A stretch of 12,976 nt of DNA, from contig CAYSPU010000170.1 in NCBI GenBank assembly GCA_964432995.1, positions 1-12,976 on the forward strand. Reading direction: 5' to 3'. Positions 7,300 to 12,900 of this stretch are shown one piece after another. Source of the stretch: CAYSPU01 sp964432995 (GTDB lineage Bacteria > Verrucomicrobiota > Verrucomicrobiia > Limisphaerales > JAHDYP01). The stretch's first letter is position 1, and each line of letters opens with the position of its first letter. The translations under genes and the position numbers were made by a program. The notes under the pieces were generated by a model. The model worked only from the letters and a program-made list of their open reading frames with translations, searched no databases and had not been told where the DNA came from.

Positions 7300-7833
7300 A
7301 TGACCTACGAGAACCCGACCGAACGACTGAAGGCGGCCATCCGCAACATCCCGGACTTCCCACAGCCGGGCATCCAGTTCAAGGACATCACCCCCGTCCT
7401 GGCCGACCCTTCCCTCTTCTCCACTTGCCTTGATCAGCTTCTTGGCACGTGGAAGCCCGGTCAGGTGGACGCTGTCGTTGGCATTGACGCCCGGGGATTC
7501 ATTCTGGCCGCCGCCGCCGCCGTGCGACTCCAGGTCGGTTTCGTCCCCGTCCGCAAGAAGGGCAAGCTCCCCTATCGCACCTTCGAGGAGAGCTATGCCC
7601 TCGAATACGGGACGAATACCGTTGCCATTCACCAGGATGCATTCCGCCCCGGAAGCCGTGTCTTGCTCATCGACGACCTGCTGGCCACAGGCGGGACTGC
7701 CGCCGCCGCCGCCTCTCTCGTCCGCAAAGCGGGCGGCGAAATCCTGCAGGCGGCGTTCTTCGTCGAACTCGCCTTCCTCGGCGGACGCGCCAAACTGGCC
7801 GGGGTGCCGCTGCATTCGGTGGTTGTCTTCTGA
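7300..7833 (+). CDS. apt: Adenine phosphoribosyltransferase
   Basis: A 177-residue enzyme, full length for the family, that salvages adenine by joining it to PRPP to make AMP in the cytoplasm. It starts with the typical IPDFPQPGIQFKDITPVL (residues 17-34), has VVGIDARGF (59-67), where many relatives have Glu instead of Asp, then FVPVRKKGKLPY (81-92). The PRPP-binding loop is VLLIDDLLATGGTAAA (121-136), with the paired Asp125/Asp126. The ATG at 7300 is supported by the family N-terminus and by a -10-like element directly upstream. The sigma factor gene ends 59 bases before it. The next downstream element is a separate promoter, so apt is probably a single-gene unit. Confidence 0.96.
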   Translation: MTYENPTERLKAAIRNIPDFPQPGIQFKDITPVLADPSLFSTCLDQLLGTWKPGQVDAVVGIDARGFILAAAAAVRLQVGFVPVRKKGKLPYRTFEESYALEYGTNTVAIHQDAFRPGSRVLLIDDLLATGGTAAAAASLVRKAGGEILQAAFFVELAFLGGRAKLAGVPLHSVVVF

Positions 7834-7841
7834 TCCGGCCC

Positions 7842-7869
7842 TTGACAAATGTGCTCTCGCTCTTAAAGT
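7842..7869 (+). promoter_or_regulatory. Near-consensus sigma-70 promoter after apt
   Basis: A perfect TTGACA (7842-7847) is followed by 16 bases and TAAAGT (7864-7869). It is the best match to the consensus in the window, yet no protein gene follows within 300 bases; the tRNA has its own promoter at 8024. It therefore points to a small RNA starting near 7876. Confidence 0.5.
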
Positions 7870-7875
7870 GCCTTC

Positions 7876-7952
7876 GGACTTGATTCGGGTGGCGGTACGT
7901 TTCTTCAGCGGGGTTCCCCACCCCCACCTCCTTGGCGTCTGCCGCCCGAATC
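7876..7952 (+). ncRNA. Candidate structured small RNA of unknown family
   Basis: Starting just after the 7842 promoter, 7882-7895 can pair with 7939-7952 over 14 base pairs (12 Watson-Crick, two G-U), closing a 43-base loop that itself contains GGGG-TT-CCCC. The loop is rich in C. I do not recognise the family and see no clear T-run terminator, so the 3' end is a guess. It could instead be a leader that reads into the tRNA. Promoter plus stem is the only evidence. Confidence 0.35.
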
Positions 7953-7997
7953 ACCCTTTCTCACCAAGGCCACCCCGGAGCCAGCACGGCCATTCCA

Positions 7998-8021
7998 CTG
8001 TCAATTCCGCTGTCAATTCCG
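7998..8021 (+). repeat. Perfect 12-base tandem repeat before the tRNA promoter
   Basis: CTGTCAATTCCG occurs twice head to tail (7998-8009 and 8010-8021), ending two bases before the -35 of the tRNA promoter. It may be an upstream protein-binding site or a replication slippage product. Confidence 0.85.
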
Positions 8022-8023
8022 CG

Positions 8024-8052
8024 TTGACGTTGTCGGCGCCTTTGCCTACGGT
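8024..8052 (+). promoter_or_regulatory. Promoter of tRNA-Asp
   Basis: TTGACG (8024-8029), a 17-base spacer and TACGGT (8047-8052) sit 14 bases before the mature tRNA 5' end, the expected place for a tRNA gene promoter. Confidence 0.6.
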
Positions 8053-8066
8053 TTGCGCGCTCTTGC

Positions 8067-8143
8067 GGGGGCGTAGCTCAATTGGTTAGAGCGCTGCCCT
8101 GTCACGGCAGAGGTTACGGGTTCGAGCCCCGCCGCTCCCGCCA
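8067..8143 (+). tRNA. tRNA-Asp (GUC), CCA encoded
   Basis: A complete cloverleaf of 77 bases. The acceptor stem GGGGGCG (8067-8073) pairs with CGCTCCC (8133-8139), with one G-U; the discriminator is G8140, then CCA. D stem GCTC/GAGC. The anticodon stem CTGCC/GGCAG encloses CTGTCAC, with anticodon GTC at 8101-8103 (Asp). The T loop is TTCGAGC, with stem ACGGG/CCCGC, whose outermost pair is an A-C mismatch. It has its own promoter. The last 26 bases are repeated at 10263-10288, so this gene is an integration site that still encodes a whole tRNA. Confidence 0.97.
8118..8143 (+). repeat. attL-like 26-bp direct repeat at the tRNA 3' end
   Basis: The 3' end of tRNA-Asp, from the GGG of the T stem to CCA, is identical over 26 bases to 10263-10288 in the same orientation. 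Identity stops exactly at both edges: the preceding bases are C and T, the following bases C and A. A repeat ending at the tRNA 3' end is the usual att core of tyrosine-recombinase elements. Confidence 0.85.
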
Positions 8144-8312
8144 CTTTTTCTTCGGTGCTCCGCGCCCAGTCGCAAACCAAGGCACTCCTAAATCTCTCCC
8201 ATCCTCCGGATCGACCAGTGCGGAAAGCGTCGCTCTGGCCGAAACCCTCATGGCGAGCTTTCCCGCCGACGTCACCGCCCTTAGGGTCCGGCGGTCTCGG
8301 GAACGCTCCACG

Positions 8313-8491
8313 TCAGCCCGCCTTCAATTCCACCCAAACCCGACTTCCAGCTCCCTGCTCCGATTCCACCCCGACGCTTCCTCCCATCCGATCCGCCCCT
8401 TTTCTGACAATCGCCAGCCCAAGACCCATGCCGGGATACGCCCCTTTCCCGTGCAACCTCTGGAAGACCCCGAACACCTTTTCCCTGTCCC
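8313..8491 (-). pseudogene. Histidine kinase C-terminal remnant
   Basis: About 59 codons read as the end of a sensor histidine kinase ATPase domain: EKVFGVFQRLHG (F box), GMGLGLAIVRKGADRMGG (G2 box) and GVESEQGAGSRVWVELKAG, then TGA at 8313-8315. This pattern is typical of kinases whose ATPase domain ends in RLHG...YPGxGxGLAIVRK. The N box, G1 box, the phosphorylated-His helix and any sensor domain are missing: upstream of about 8491 the frame turns into unrelated Arg/Ser-rich sequence and runs into the 3' end of the next gene. The surviving piece has no frameshift, so truncation was probably a recombination event rather than old decay. It cannot work as a kinase. Confidence 0.75.
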
Positions 8492-8532
8492 CCGCCGATT
8501 GCAGGGCCGCTTTCCGGCGGCTGCGGTTACTT

Positions 8533-9855
8533 CTACTCGCCTGAGACAAGTAAGACCCCGTGGCAGGAGCGGAGCGGAACCGAGCAGGATCCATCCGGCA
8601 GTACTCTCACGGCGACGGGACCCTCGCCCCCGTAAGCCTTGGGGCCCGGCGCGCGGAAGATGACTTCGAACGAAGCTGCCTCCGCATCCTCGGGATTGTC
8701 CGCCGCCGTTACGAAGAGCGCTCGCGCCGTGCAGGCGCGGTCGCGCGCGGACATCTCACCCACGAGGAGCGGCGCGCCGTTCGAGGCGCGCACACCCTTG
8801 AAGAAGCCAGCGTCAAGCGCGTCGGGGAAGGATACCGGCTCCTTCGGCTTGCGCGACGACTCGCTCGGGAAGCTGACGAAGTGCGTGGCCGTGGACCTGA
8901 ACTTCATGTACTCGGGCCCGAGGCGTTTGAGTTCGGCGTTGACCTTCTTCAGCTTCGCATACTGCGCCGTCGGCACGCCCGCGGCGTCGAGCACATTGTT
9001 CGTCCACCAACCCTTGCTCCAGCATGCCCAGGTGATCGCCTCCGCGCCGAAGCTCATGGCGGCGCAGGCCTGGAACCGCAGGCGGTTCTCGCTCGTGGGC
9101 GGCTGGCCCTCGCGCGAGTTCACCTGCGGAATGTACCAGAATCCACGTCCGGTGCGGCGGCAGGCATCCGCCACCACGATGAAGTTGTCGTAGCACTTCG
9201 ACAGGAACCTGTCTAAGCCCGCGGGCTCGACGTAGGGATAGAAGTCGTACGAGAGGTAGTCCAGCGGCACGTGGCGGCAGTACTCGGCCACGTGCTCCGC
9301 GTACGTCGTGGTGCCGAGCTGGTTGACAGTCTGCTTGCCCGTGTTCTGGGCCACGCTCGCGTAGTTCGGATAGAGGTTCAGGTAGAGGGGCACGCCCGGC
9401 AGTTCGCGGTCCAATTGGCGCACAACCTCGCCGTAATACGGAAAGTCGAGCGCGGAAGGTTCGTCGCCGATGTCGACCGCCCAGATCGCCGGGTGGTCCT
9501 GTAGCGCGGCCGCGCCCTTCGAATAGACGTCGGGCGGATTCTTCTCACGCAGCTTGCCAGCGTTCTCTCCGTCGCCGCCCCACCAGCCGGGCACAACTCC
9601 GTTGACAATTGCGCCCACACCGTGTTTCGCAAAGAGGTCGAGCGTGGCGCGGTCGCCGGCGCCCACGCCGACGATAATGTCCACGCTGCAGTCCCGGATC
9701 ACCTTCACGTGCGCTTCGGTACGCGCGTTCTCCTGCAAGCAGTAGGCGCCGATGAGCAGTTTCGAACGGTCCATGCGCGGTGCCGCTGCGCAAACCGCGG
9801 AGGCCGCGTAAATGGCGGCGAGTGTGCTGGCGATGGTTCTGACGGTCCGCTTCAT
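8533..9855 (-). CDS. Secreted TIM-barrel glycoside hydrolase-like protein
   Basis: A 440-residue protein with a signal peptide (MKRT then a hydrophobic stretch to about residue 22, with AAA near 23-25 as a likely cleavage site), so it is exported. The body looks like a (beta/alpha)8 glycosidase of the clan-A type. AVDIGDEPS (126-134) offers Glu132 as an acid/base candidate, YDFYPYVEPAG (203-213) follows, and MSFGAEAITWACWSKGWW (267-284) resembles the late-strand segment seen in GH42-like enzymes. I cannot name a family or identify the nucleophile with certainty. The ATG at 9855 is preferred to an in-frame TTG ten codons earlier because the signal peptide then starts cleanly. It is the only intact gene between the att repeats and probably acts on plant or host glycans; that is inference. 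Confidence 0.7.
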   Translation of the reverse strand: MKRTVRTIASTLAAIYAASAVCAAAPRMDRSKLLIGAYCLQENARTEAHVKVIRDCSVDIIVGVGAGDRATLDLFAKHGVGAIVNGVVPGWWGGDGENAGKLREKNPPDVYSKGAAALQDHPAIWAVDIGDEPSALDFPYYGEVVRQLDRELPGVPLYLNLYPNYASVAQNTGKQTVNQLGTTTYAEHVAEYCRHVPLDYLSYDFYPYVEPAGLDRFLSKCYDNFIVVADACRRTGRGFWYIPQVNSREGQPPTSENRLRFQACAAMSFGAEAITWACWSKGWWTNNVLDAAGVPTAQYAKLKKVNAELKRLGPEYMKFRSTATHFVSFPSESSRKPKEPVSFPDALDAGFFKGVRASNGAPLLVGEMSARDRACTARALFVTAADNPEDAEAASFEVIFRAPGPKAYGGEGPVAVRVLPDGSCSVPLRSCHGVLLVSGE

Positions 9856-9889
9856 GCCGTCCAGGTCTTTCGTTCGTGTTGACAAAATT

Positions 9890-9919
9890 GTTCTATCAGA
9901 ACGTCCGCCCGGCGGTAAA
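9890..9919 (-). promoter_or_regulatory. Candidate promoter and operator of the glycosidase-like gene
   Basis: On the minus strand TTTACC (9919-9914), 18 bases and TAGAAC (9895-9890) form a weak promoter, with a leader of about 28 bases to the ATG. The -10 is overlapped by the perfect inverted repeat GTTCT-ATC-AGAAC (9890-9902), in a suitable place for a repressor to block transcription. Confidence 0.35.
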
Positions 9920-9947
9920 TCCCTGACTCGCGGTTCCGCGCAGAATA

Positions 9948-9978
9948 CCTAGCTAGGGCGCGATCGCCGCATCGCGCC
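9948..9978. repeat. Palindrome and 8-bp stem-loop upstream of the glycosidase-like gene
   Basis: CCTAGCTAGG (9948-9957) is a perfect 10-base palindrome. It abuts a hairpin of GGCGCGAT (9957-9964) and ATCGCGCC (9971-9978) with a six-base loop. No T run follows on either strand, so a simple terminator is unlikely. Confidence 0.6.
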
Positions 9979-10044
9979 GTCCACTTTCCCACCTTCGCAC
10001 CTCGCACCGTGGCCACTTCCCCCCTCCTGAAACGGCGACTGGGA

Positions 10045-10068
10045 GGCGCTACCGGGATTGAGCGCCGC
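10045..10068. repeat. Hairpin carrying the 14-base motif found at 5202
   Basis: GGCGCT (10045-10050) and AGCGCC (10061-10066) pair around a ten-base loop. The right half (10055-10068) is the reverse complement of the 14-mer at 5202-5215. It may be a degenerate copy of a dispersed palindromic element. Confidence 0.4.
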
Positions 10069-10105
10069 TACTACCAGGCCGTGAGCCCCTGATGATCGAA
10101 CAGCC

Positions 10106-10155
10106 GAAGAAGGATCTTCTTCCGAAAGCTCAAATCTTCCTACCACCTTCCTACC
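10106..10155. repeat. Hairpin plus two 9-base direct repeats near the right att site
   Basis: GAAGAAG-GAT-CTTCTTC (10106-10122) is a 7-bp hairpin. CTTCCTACC follows twice, at 10136-10144 and 10147-10155, with an 11-base period (one helical turn). The tract is AT-richer than its surroundings. Direct repeats near an att core can be arm-type recombinase sites; this is speculation from position. Confidence 0.5.
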
Positions 10156-10160
10156 AATTT

Positions 10161-11216
10161 TTACCTCAAACGGGCTGATATATGCGTTTTCTGCGAATTT
10201 GCCGTTACAGCCGATGTGTCTAAACCGCAGCATATTGGATGTTTGTGAACATTCTGCCCACTGGGTTCGAGCCCCGCCGCTCCCGCCAACTCCAACATCG
10301 CCTCGATGGTCGAGAGGGCGTTCCCTTCCAGCCGGTTGTTGACGAAGACGAATGTCTTGCGCCTCTGCGCCTTGATTCCGGCTGCGATCAACGCCGCCCC
10401 GGCCTGCCGGGCCTCGGGGTTCACCTCCTTCGTCCGGTCGTAGGGCTGGAAAGCCCTCACCGCCTCCTCATACCGTCGTCCCGGCTTCAGCAGGAACCGG
10501 GCGGCGACCAGCGCCGGGTTGGTCTGACTGCCCGCCAGCGCCATCTGTTCGCCGACAGGCGGCATTGCCTCCCACGAATTGTAGACGTGAGCGATCGCGT
10601 GCCGGGCGAGGCACTCGAAATAGTCCGCGCGGAGCCAGTTCCGGTTGCGCAACTCGACGCCGTAGGGCCAGCCCTGCGGCAATTGCCCGAAGAACCGGTC
10701 GAGGTCGGCTACGAAGTCGCGGCCAGAGGCGTAGTCGGTGGGCCAGAATCGGGAAAACTCGAACACGAGCAGGCCCACGTTGGTGCGGATGGCCTCGCAA
10801 GGCTTGAGGAAGGCCGCGGCGAACAGATCGGCGTTGAGGAAGTTCTCGTTCGGCTTTCCCGCCAGGTCGCCGAAGCGCTCCAGTCTCGGGAACTTCCTGA
10901 CCGTGATGGCATCGGTAACCTTGAAACCAAACAGGAAGTCTCCCGGCACCTGATCCGCCATCCGTTCCAGGTACTGCCGGCTGGGGAACGTGTAGTACGC
11001 CGCATCGACGCAGACAGTTTTGAAGACCTCGCCGTATTCGCGCAGGCAATCGCGCTCGAATCGGGTCTTGGCGACCTTGCCCCGGAACTCGTAGCGGCCG
11101 GCAGTGTAAAGCTGGCCCATCCAGCCCTCGTACTTCCAGCTCGAGGTGCCGAGGTAAACGCCCTGGGCGGCAAGAGCCGCCGCCCGCTCCCCCATCTGCT
11201 CGCGGTCAAACGACAT
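10161..11216 (-). CDS. DUF72 family protein with an att-derived C-terminus
   Basis: A 351-residue protein whose residues 1-310 are a DUF72 (YecE-like) domain, a TIM-barrel-like fold of unknown function. Family features are YLGTSSWKYEGWMGQLY near residue 21, DAAYYTFPS, FGFKVTD, GVELRNRNW, HVYNSWEAMP and the final FVNNRLEGNA. The ATG at 11216 is chosen because homology begins shortly after it; an in-frame start at 11264 would overlap the UbiA gene. Residues 310-318 are encoded by the 26-bp att repeat, and 319-351 by DNA on the insertion side, ending at TAA (10161-10163). These last 41 residues are not family sequence. UbiA ends 28 bases upstream on the same strand, so the two are probably co-transcribed. 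Confidence 0.88.
   Translation of the reverse strand: MSFDREQMGERAAALAAQGVYLGTSSWKYEGWMGQLYTAGRYEFRGKVAKTRFERDCLREYGEVFKTVCVDAAYYTFPSRQYLERMADQVPGDFLFGFKVTDAITVRKFPRLERFGDLAGKPNENFLNADLFAAAFLKPCEAIRTNVGLLVFEFSRFWPTDYASGRDFVADLDRFFGQLPQGWPYGVELRNRNWLRADYFECLARHAIAHVYNSWEAMPPVGEQMALAGSQTNPALVAARFLLKPGRRYEEAVRAFQPYDRTKEVNPEARQAGAALIAAGIKAQRRKTFVFVNNRLEGNALSTIEAMLELAGAAGLEPSGQNVHKHPICCGLDTSAVTANSQKTHISARLR
10263..10288 (+). repeat. attR-like copy of the tRNA-Asp 3' end
   Basis: An exact copy of 8118-8143 in direct orientation. The sequence to its left cannot fold into a tRNA (no D arm or anticodon arm), so this is a 3' fragment, not a second tRNA gene. It lies inside the DUF72 reading frame. Confidence 0.85.
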
Positions 11217-11244
11217 GACAAAGCCTGTCGGCGGTAACCTTCGG

Positions 11245-12201
11245 CTACCGCACCAGGAACCCAATGGCGACCAGCACGGGCGTCACCAGGTTCAGAACGA
11301 CATTCAGCCCGAGAAGCGGGAGCAGCCGCGGCGTGTCCTCCGCATGCCGATGCACGCCGACCATCACGGGGATCGCCAGCGGCAAGGTGATCAGCCCCAG
11401 GAGACTCAGTCGCGGCAGCAGACCCGTCCCCACCCCGCCCAGGATCACGACGTATGCGGCCGCCAGGAACACCCCGTAAATGACGCTGCTGCGGCGCGGG
11501 CCCAAAACGACCAGGACGTGTCTGCGCCCGACGCTGCGATCGGGGTCGCGATCGGGGAATTGATTGAGCAAGAGCAGATCATTGACCAGAAAGAAGGGCA
11601 CGAACGAGGCGGCCAACGCGCTCCAGGAGTAGTGCCCGGTCAGCACATAATGCGTCCCCAGGACCATCAGGGTGCCGAAGCCCAAGCCCGGTGCCAGGAG
11701 ACAGAAGAGCGGCCGCCGCGTGAGCCAGGGAGTGTAGGCAACGATGACCAGCGCCCCCAGCAATCCCAAGGGCAGGATGCCCCATCCCCGTTCGATGGTG
11801 AAGTAGACCCCGATGAGGACGGTAACCGCCAGGGCGACCAGGCCCGTGACCAGCGCCACATGCGCCATTTCGGGCTGTTGCGGCAGCACCCCGCTCCCCC
11901 CGCTGAAGGGAGTCCGCCGCGTGCGGGCATCGAGACCGCTGCGGCAATCGACGTATTCGTTCAAGGCATTGACGCTCATGTGCGCGGCGACACCGCCGAT
12001 CAACGCCAATAGCGCGGACGCGAGACGAATGTGCCCGACCTCGTTCACGGCCGTGCCGATTCCCAGCAGGACACAGGCGGGCGCCAGGAGCAGAAACGGA
12101 ACCCGCATCGGCCCCGTGATGAGTCGGATAGAGTGCAAGAGATGGTAACCCGAGTCAGGAGCGCGACCTGCCGACCGGCATGAGACACAACGGTTGATCA
12201 T
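11245..12201 (-). CDS. UbiA family prenyltransferase
   Basis: An integral membrane aromatic prenyltransferase of the UbiA superfamily (the MenA/UbiA type makes quinones by adding a polyprenyl chain to an aromatic ring). Many hydrophobic segments run from about residue 35 to the end. Both Asp-rich motifs that hold the Mg-diphosphate are present: NEYVDCRSGLD (81-91) followed by RTPFSGGSGVL, and NQFPDRDPD (213-221) followed by RSVGRR. The GGSG block favours a MenA-like subgroup, but the aromatic substrate cannot be read. The start is uncertain: the ATG at 12201 gives 318 residues and overlaps the nitroreductase-like fragment; a TTG at 12138 gives 297 and an ATG at 12108 gives 287. Homology appears to begin near SIRLITGPMRVPF, favouring one of the two longer forms. 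Confidence 0.88.
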   Translation of the reverse strand: MINRCVSCRSAGRAPDSGYHLLHSIRLITGPMRVPFLLLAPACVLLGIGTAVNEVGHIRLASALLALIGGVAAHMSVNALNEYVDCRSGLDARTRRTPFSGGSGVLPQQPEMAHVALVTGLVALAVTVLIGVYFTIERGWGILPLGLLGALVIVAYTPWLTRRPLFCLLAPGLGFGTLMVLGTHYVLTGHYSWSALAASFVPFFLVNDLLLLNQFPDRDPDRSVGRRHVLVVLGPRRSSVIYGVFLAAAYVVILGGVGTGLLPRLSLLGLITLPLAIPVMVGVHRHAEDTPRLLPLLGLNVVLNLVTPVLVAIGFLVR

Positions 12202-12316
12202 CCTCGGTCAGGCACAACACGCGTTTCACCTCGGCATCGTCGAAGGCGCCGACGACGACCGTTCCCAGGCCCAGGGCGACGGCTTGGAGGTGGATGTATG
12301 CGTTGGCCTCACTCAT
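12155..12316 (-). pseudogene. Nitroreductase-like C-terminal fragment
   Basis: Fifty-three codons resemble the end of a nitroreductase/SagB-type flavoprotein: IHLQAVALGLGTVVVGAFDD, then KRVLCLTEDDQPLCLMPVGR. In the family this block contributes to FMN binding and closes the protein after about 180-220 residues, so roughly three quarters are absent. An in-frame ATG stands at 12316, but only about 100 bases separate it from the divergent gene, and no frame there continues the family upstream. It is most likely a remnant cut by recombination, leaving the downstream UbiA and DUF72 genes intact. Confidence 0.6.
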
Positions 12317-12335
12317 AGCAGTAAACAACTGAGTG
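12310..12335. repeat. 6-bp inverted repeat at the nitroreductase breakpoint
   Basis: CACTCA (12310-12315) and TGAGTG (12330-12335) are separated by 14 bases. They lie at the divergent junction between the nitroreductase fragment and coxS, either as a binding site or a breakpoint scar. Confidence 0.4.
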
Positions 12336-12379
12336 TGACACGACACCCCGGCGAAGGGAAGCGCACACACGGGAAAGCT

Positions 12380-12408
12380 GTGACAAAACCCCACTCACCG
12401 CTTAGGCT
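12380..12408 (+). promoter_or_regulatory. Candidate promoter of the CoxS-type gene
   Basis: GTGACA (12380-12385), a 17-base spacer and TAGGCT (12403-12408) end 12 bases before the ATG at 12421. The leader would be about six bases, too short for a Shine-Dalgarno sequence. Confidence 0.42.
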
Positions 12409-12420
12409 CGGCCGCAGCCC

Positions 12421-12900
12421 ATGGAAAAGACGGTGGCGGTCACAGTGAATGGACAGCGGCGTGAGCTGGTCACGGATCCGCGAAGGCCTTTGCTCGAGGT
12501 GTTGCGCGAAGATCTGCAACTGACGGGCACCAAATACGGCTGCGGCGAGGGCAAGTGCGGGGCCTGCACCGTCCTGCTCGGCGGCAAGAGCGTGCACTCC
12601 TGCATCACCCCCGTCGCCGATGCCGACGGCCAGAGCATCCTGACCATCGAGGGTCTGGCCGATGGAAACCGGCTGCATCCCGTCCAGGAAGCGTTCCTCG
12701 CGGAGTCCGCCTTTCAATGCGGTTACTGCACTCCAGGCATGATCTTGTCCGTGGTCGGCCTGCTGAAGGAGCAACCGCAGGCAACCGAAGCTCAGGTGCT
12801 GTCCCGTATGGAGGGCCAGCTTTGCCGTTGCTGTGGTTACCCCAGAATCCTCAAGGCCGTTCGACGAGCGATGGCGACCGCCGGGAAGGAGGCACGGTGA
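12421..12900 (+). CDS. [2Fe-2S] small subunit of a molybdenum hydroxylase (CoxS/XdhC-domain type)
   Basis: A 159-residue subunit carrying two [2Fe-2S] clusters that pass electrons in xanthine dehydrogenase, CO dehydrogenase or isoquinoline oxidoreductase-type enzymes. The plant-type ferredoxin domain (residues 1-75) has Cys41, Cys46, Cys49 and Cys61 (GCGEGKCGACTV...HSC). The helical domain (about 80-155) has Cys100 and Cys103 (QCGYCTPGM) and Cys135 and Cys137 (CRCCGYPRI). All eight ligands are present and the length is normal, so it should be functional. Substrate depends on the large molybdopterin subunit, expected just downstream. The start is fixed by the family N-terminus (MEKTVAVTVNGQ). 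It is divergent from the UbiA transcript. Confidence 0.95.
   Translation: MEKTVAVTVNGQRRELVTDPRRPLLEVLREDLQLTGTKYGCGEGKCGACTVLLGGKSVHSCITPVADADGQSILTIEGLADGNRLHPVQEAFLAESAFQCGYCTPGMILSVVGLLKEQPQATEAQVLSRMEGQLCRCCGYPRILKAVRRAMATAGKEAR

Larger units (their letters stand above)
8118..10288. mobile_element. Small integrase-less insertion in tRNA-Asp
   Basis: About 2.1 kb between two identical 26-bp att-like repeats. From left to right it holds: 8144-8312, with no recognisable gene and a short T run after the tRNA; a histidine kinase remnant (minus strand); a secreted glycosidase-like gene (minus strand); and 9886-10262, an intergenic tract with hairpins and direct repeats, becoming AT-richer towards the right repeat. 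No integrase, excisionase, relaxase or replication gene is present. It is either the residue of a larger island or cargo mobilised in trans. The alternative is an assembly join at the repeat. The boundaries are seen; mobility is inferred. Confidence 0.6.

Noticed and set aside
8114..8311. 65-codon minus-strand frame after the kinase remnant
   Set aside because: Its end is the antisense of the tRNA, and it has no family resemblance; probably spurious.
9949..10233. 94-codon minus-strand frame in the insertion
   Set aside because: It crosses two hairpins and a GC-content change and has no recognisable block; I treat the region as non-coding.
10200..10288. A second tRNA gene ending at the 10263-10288 repeat
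   Set aside because: No acceptor 5' strand, D arm or anticodon arm can be found upstream; only the 3' fragment is present.
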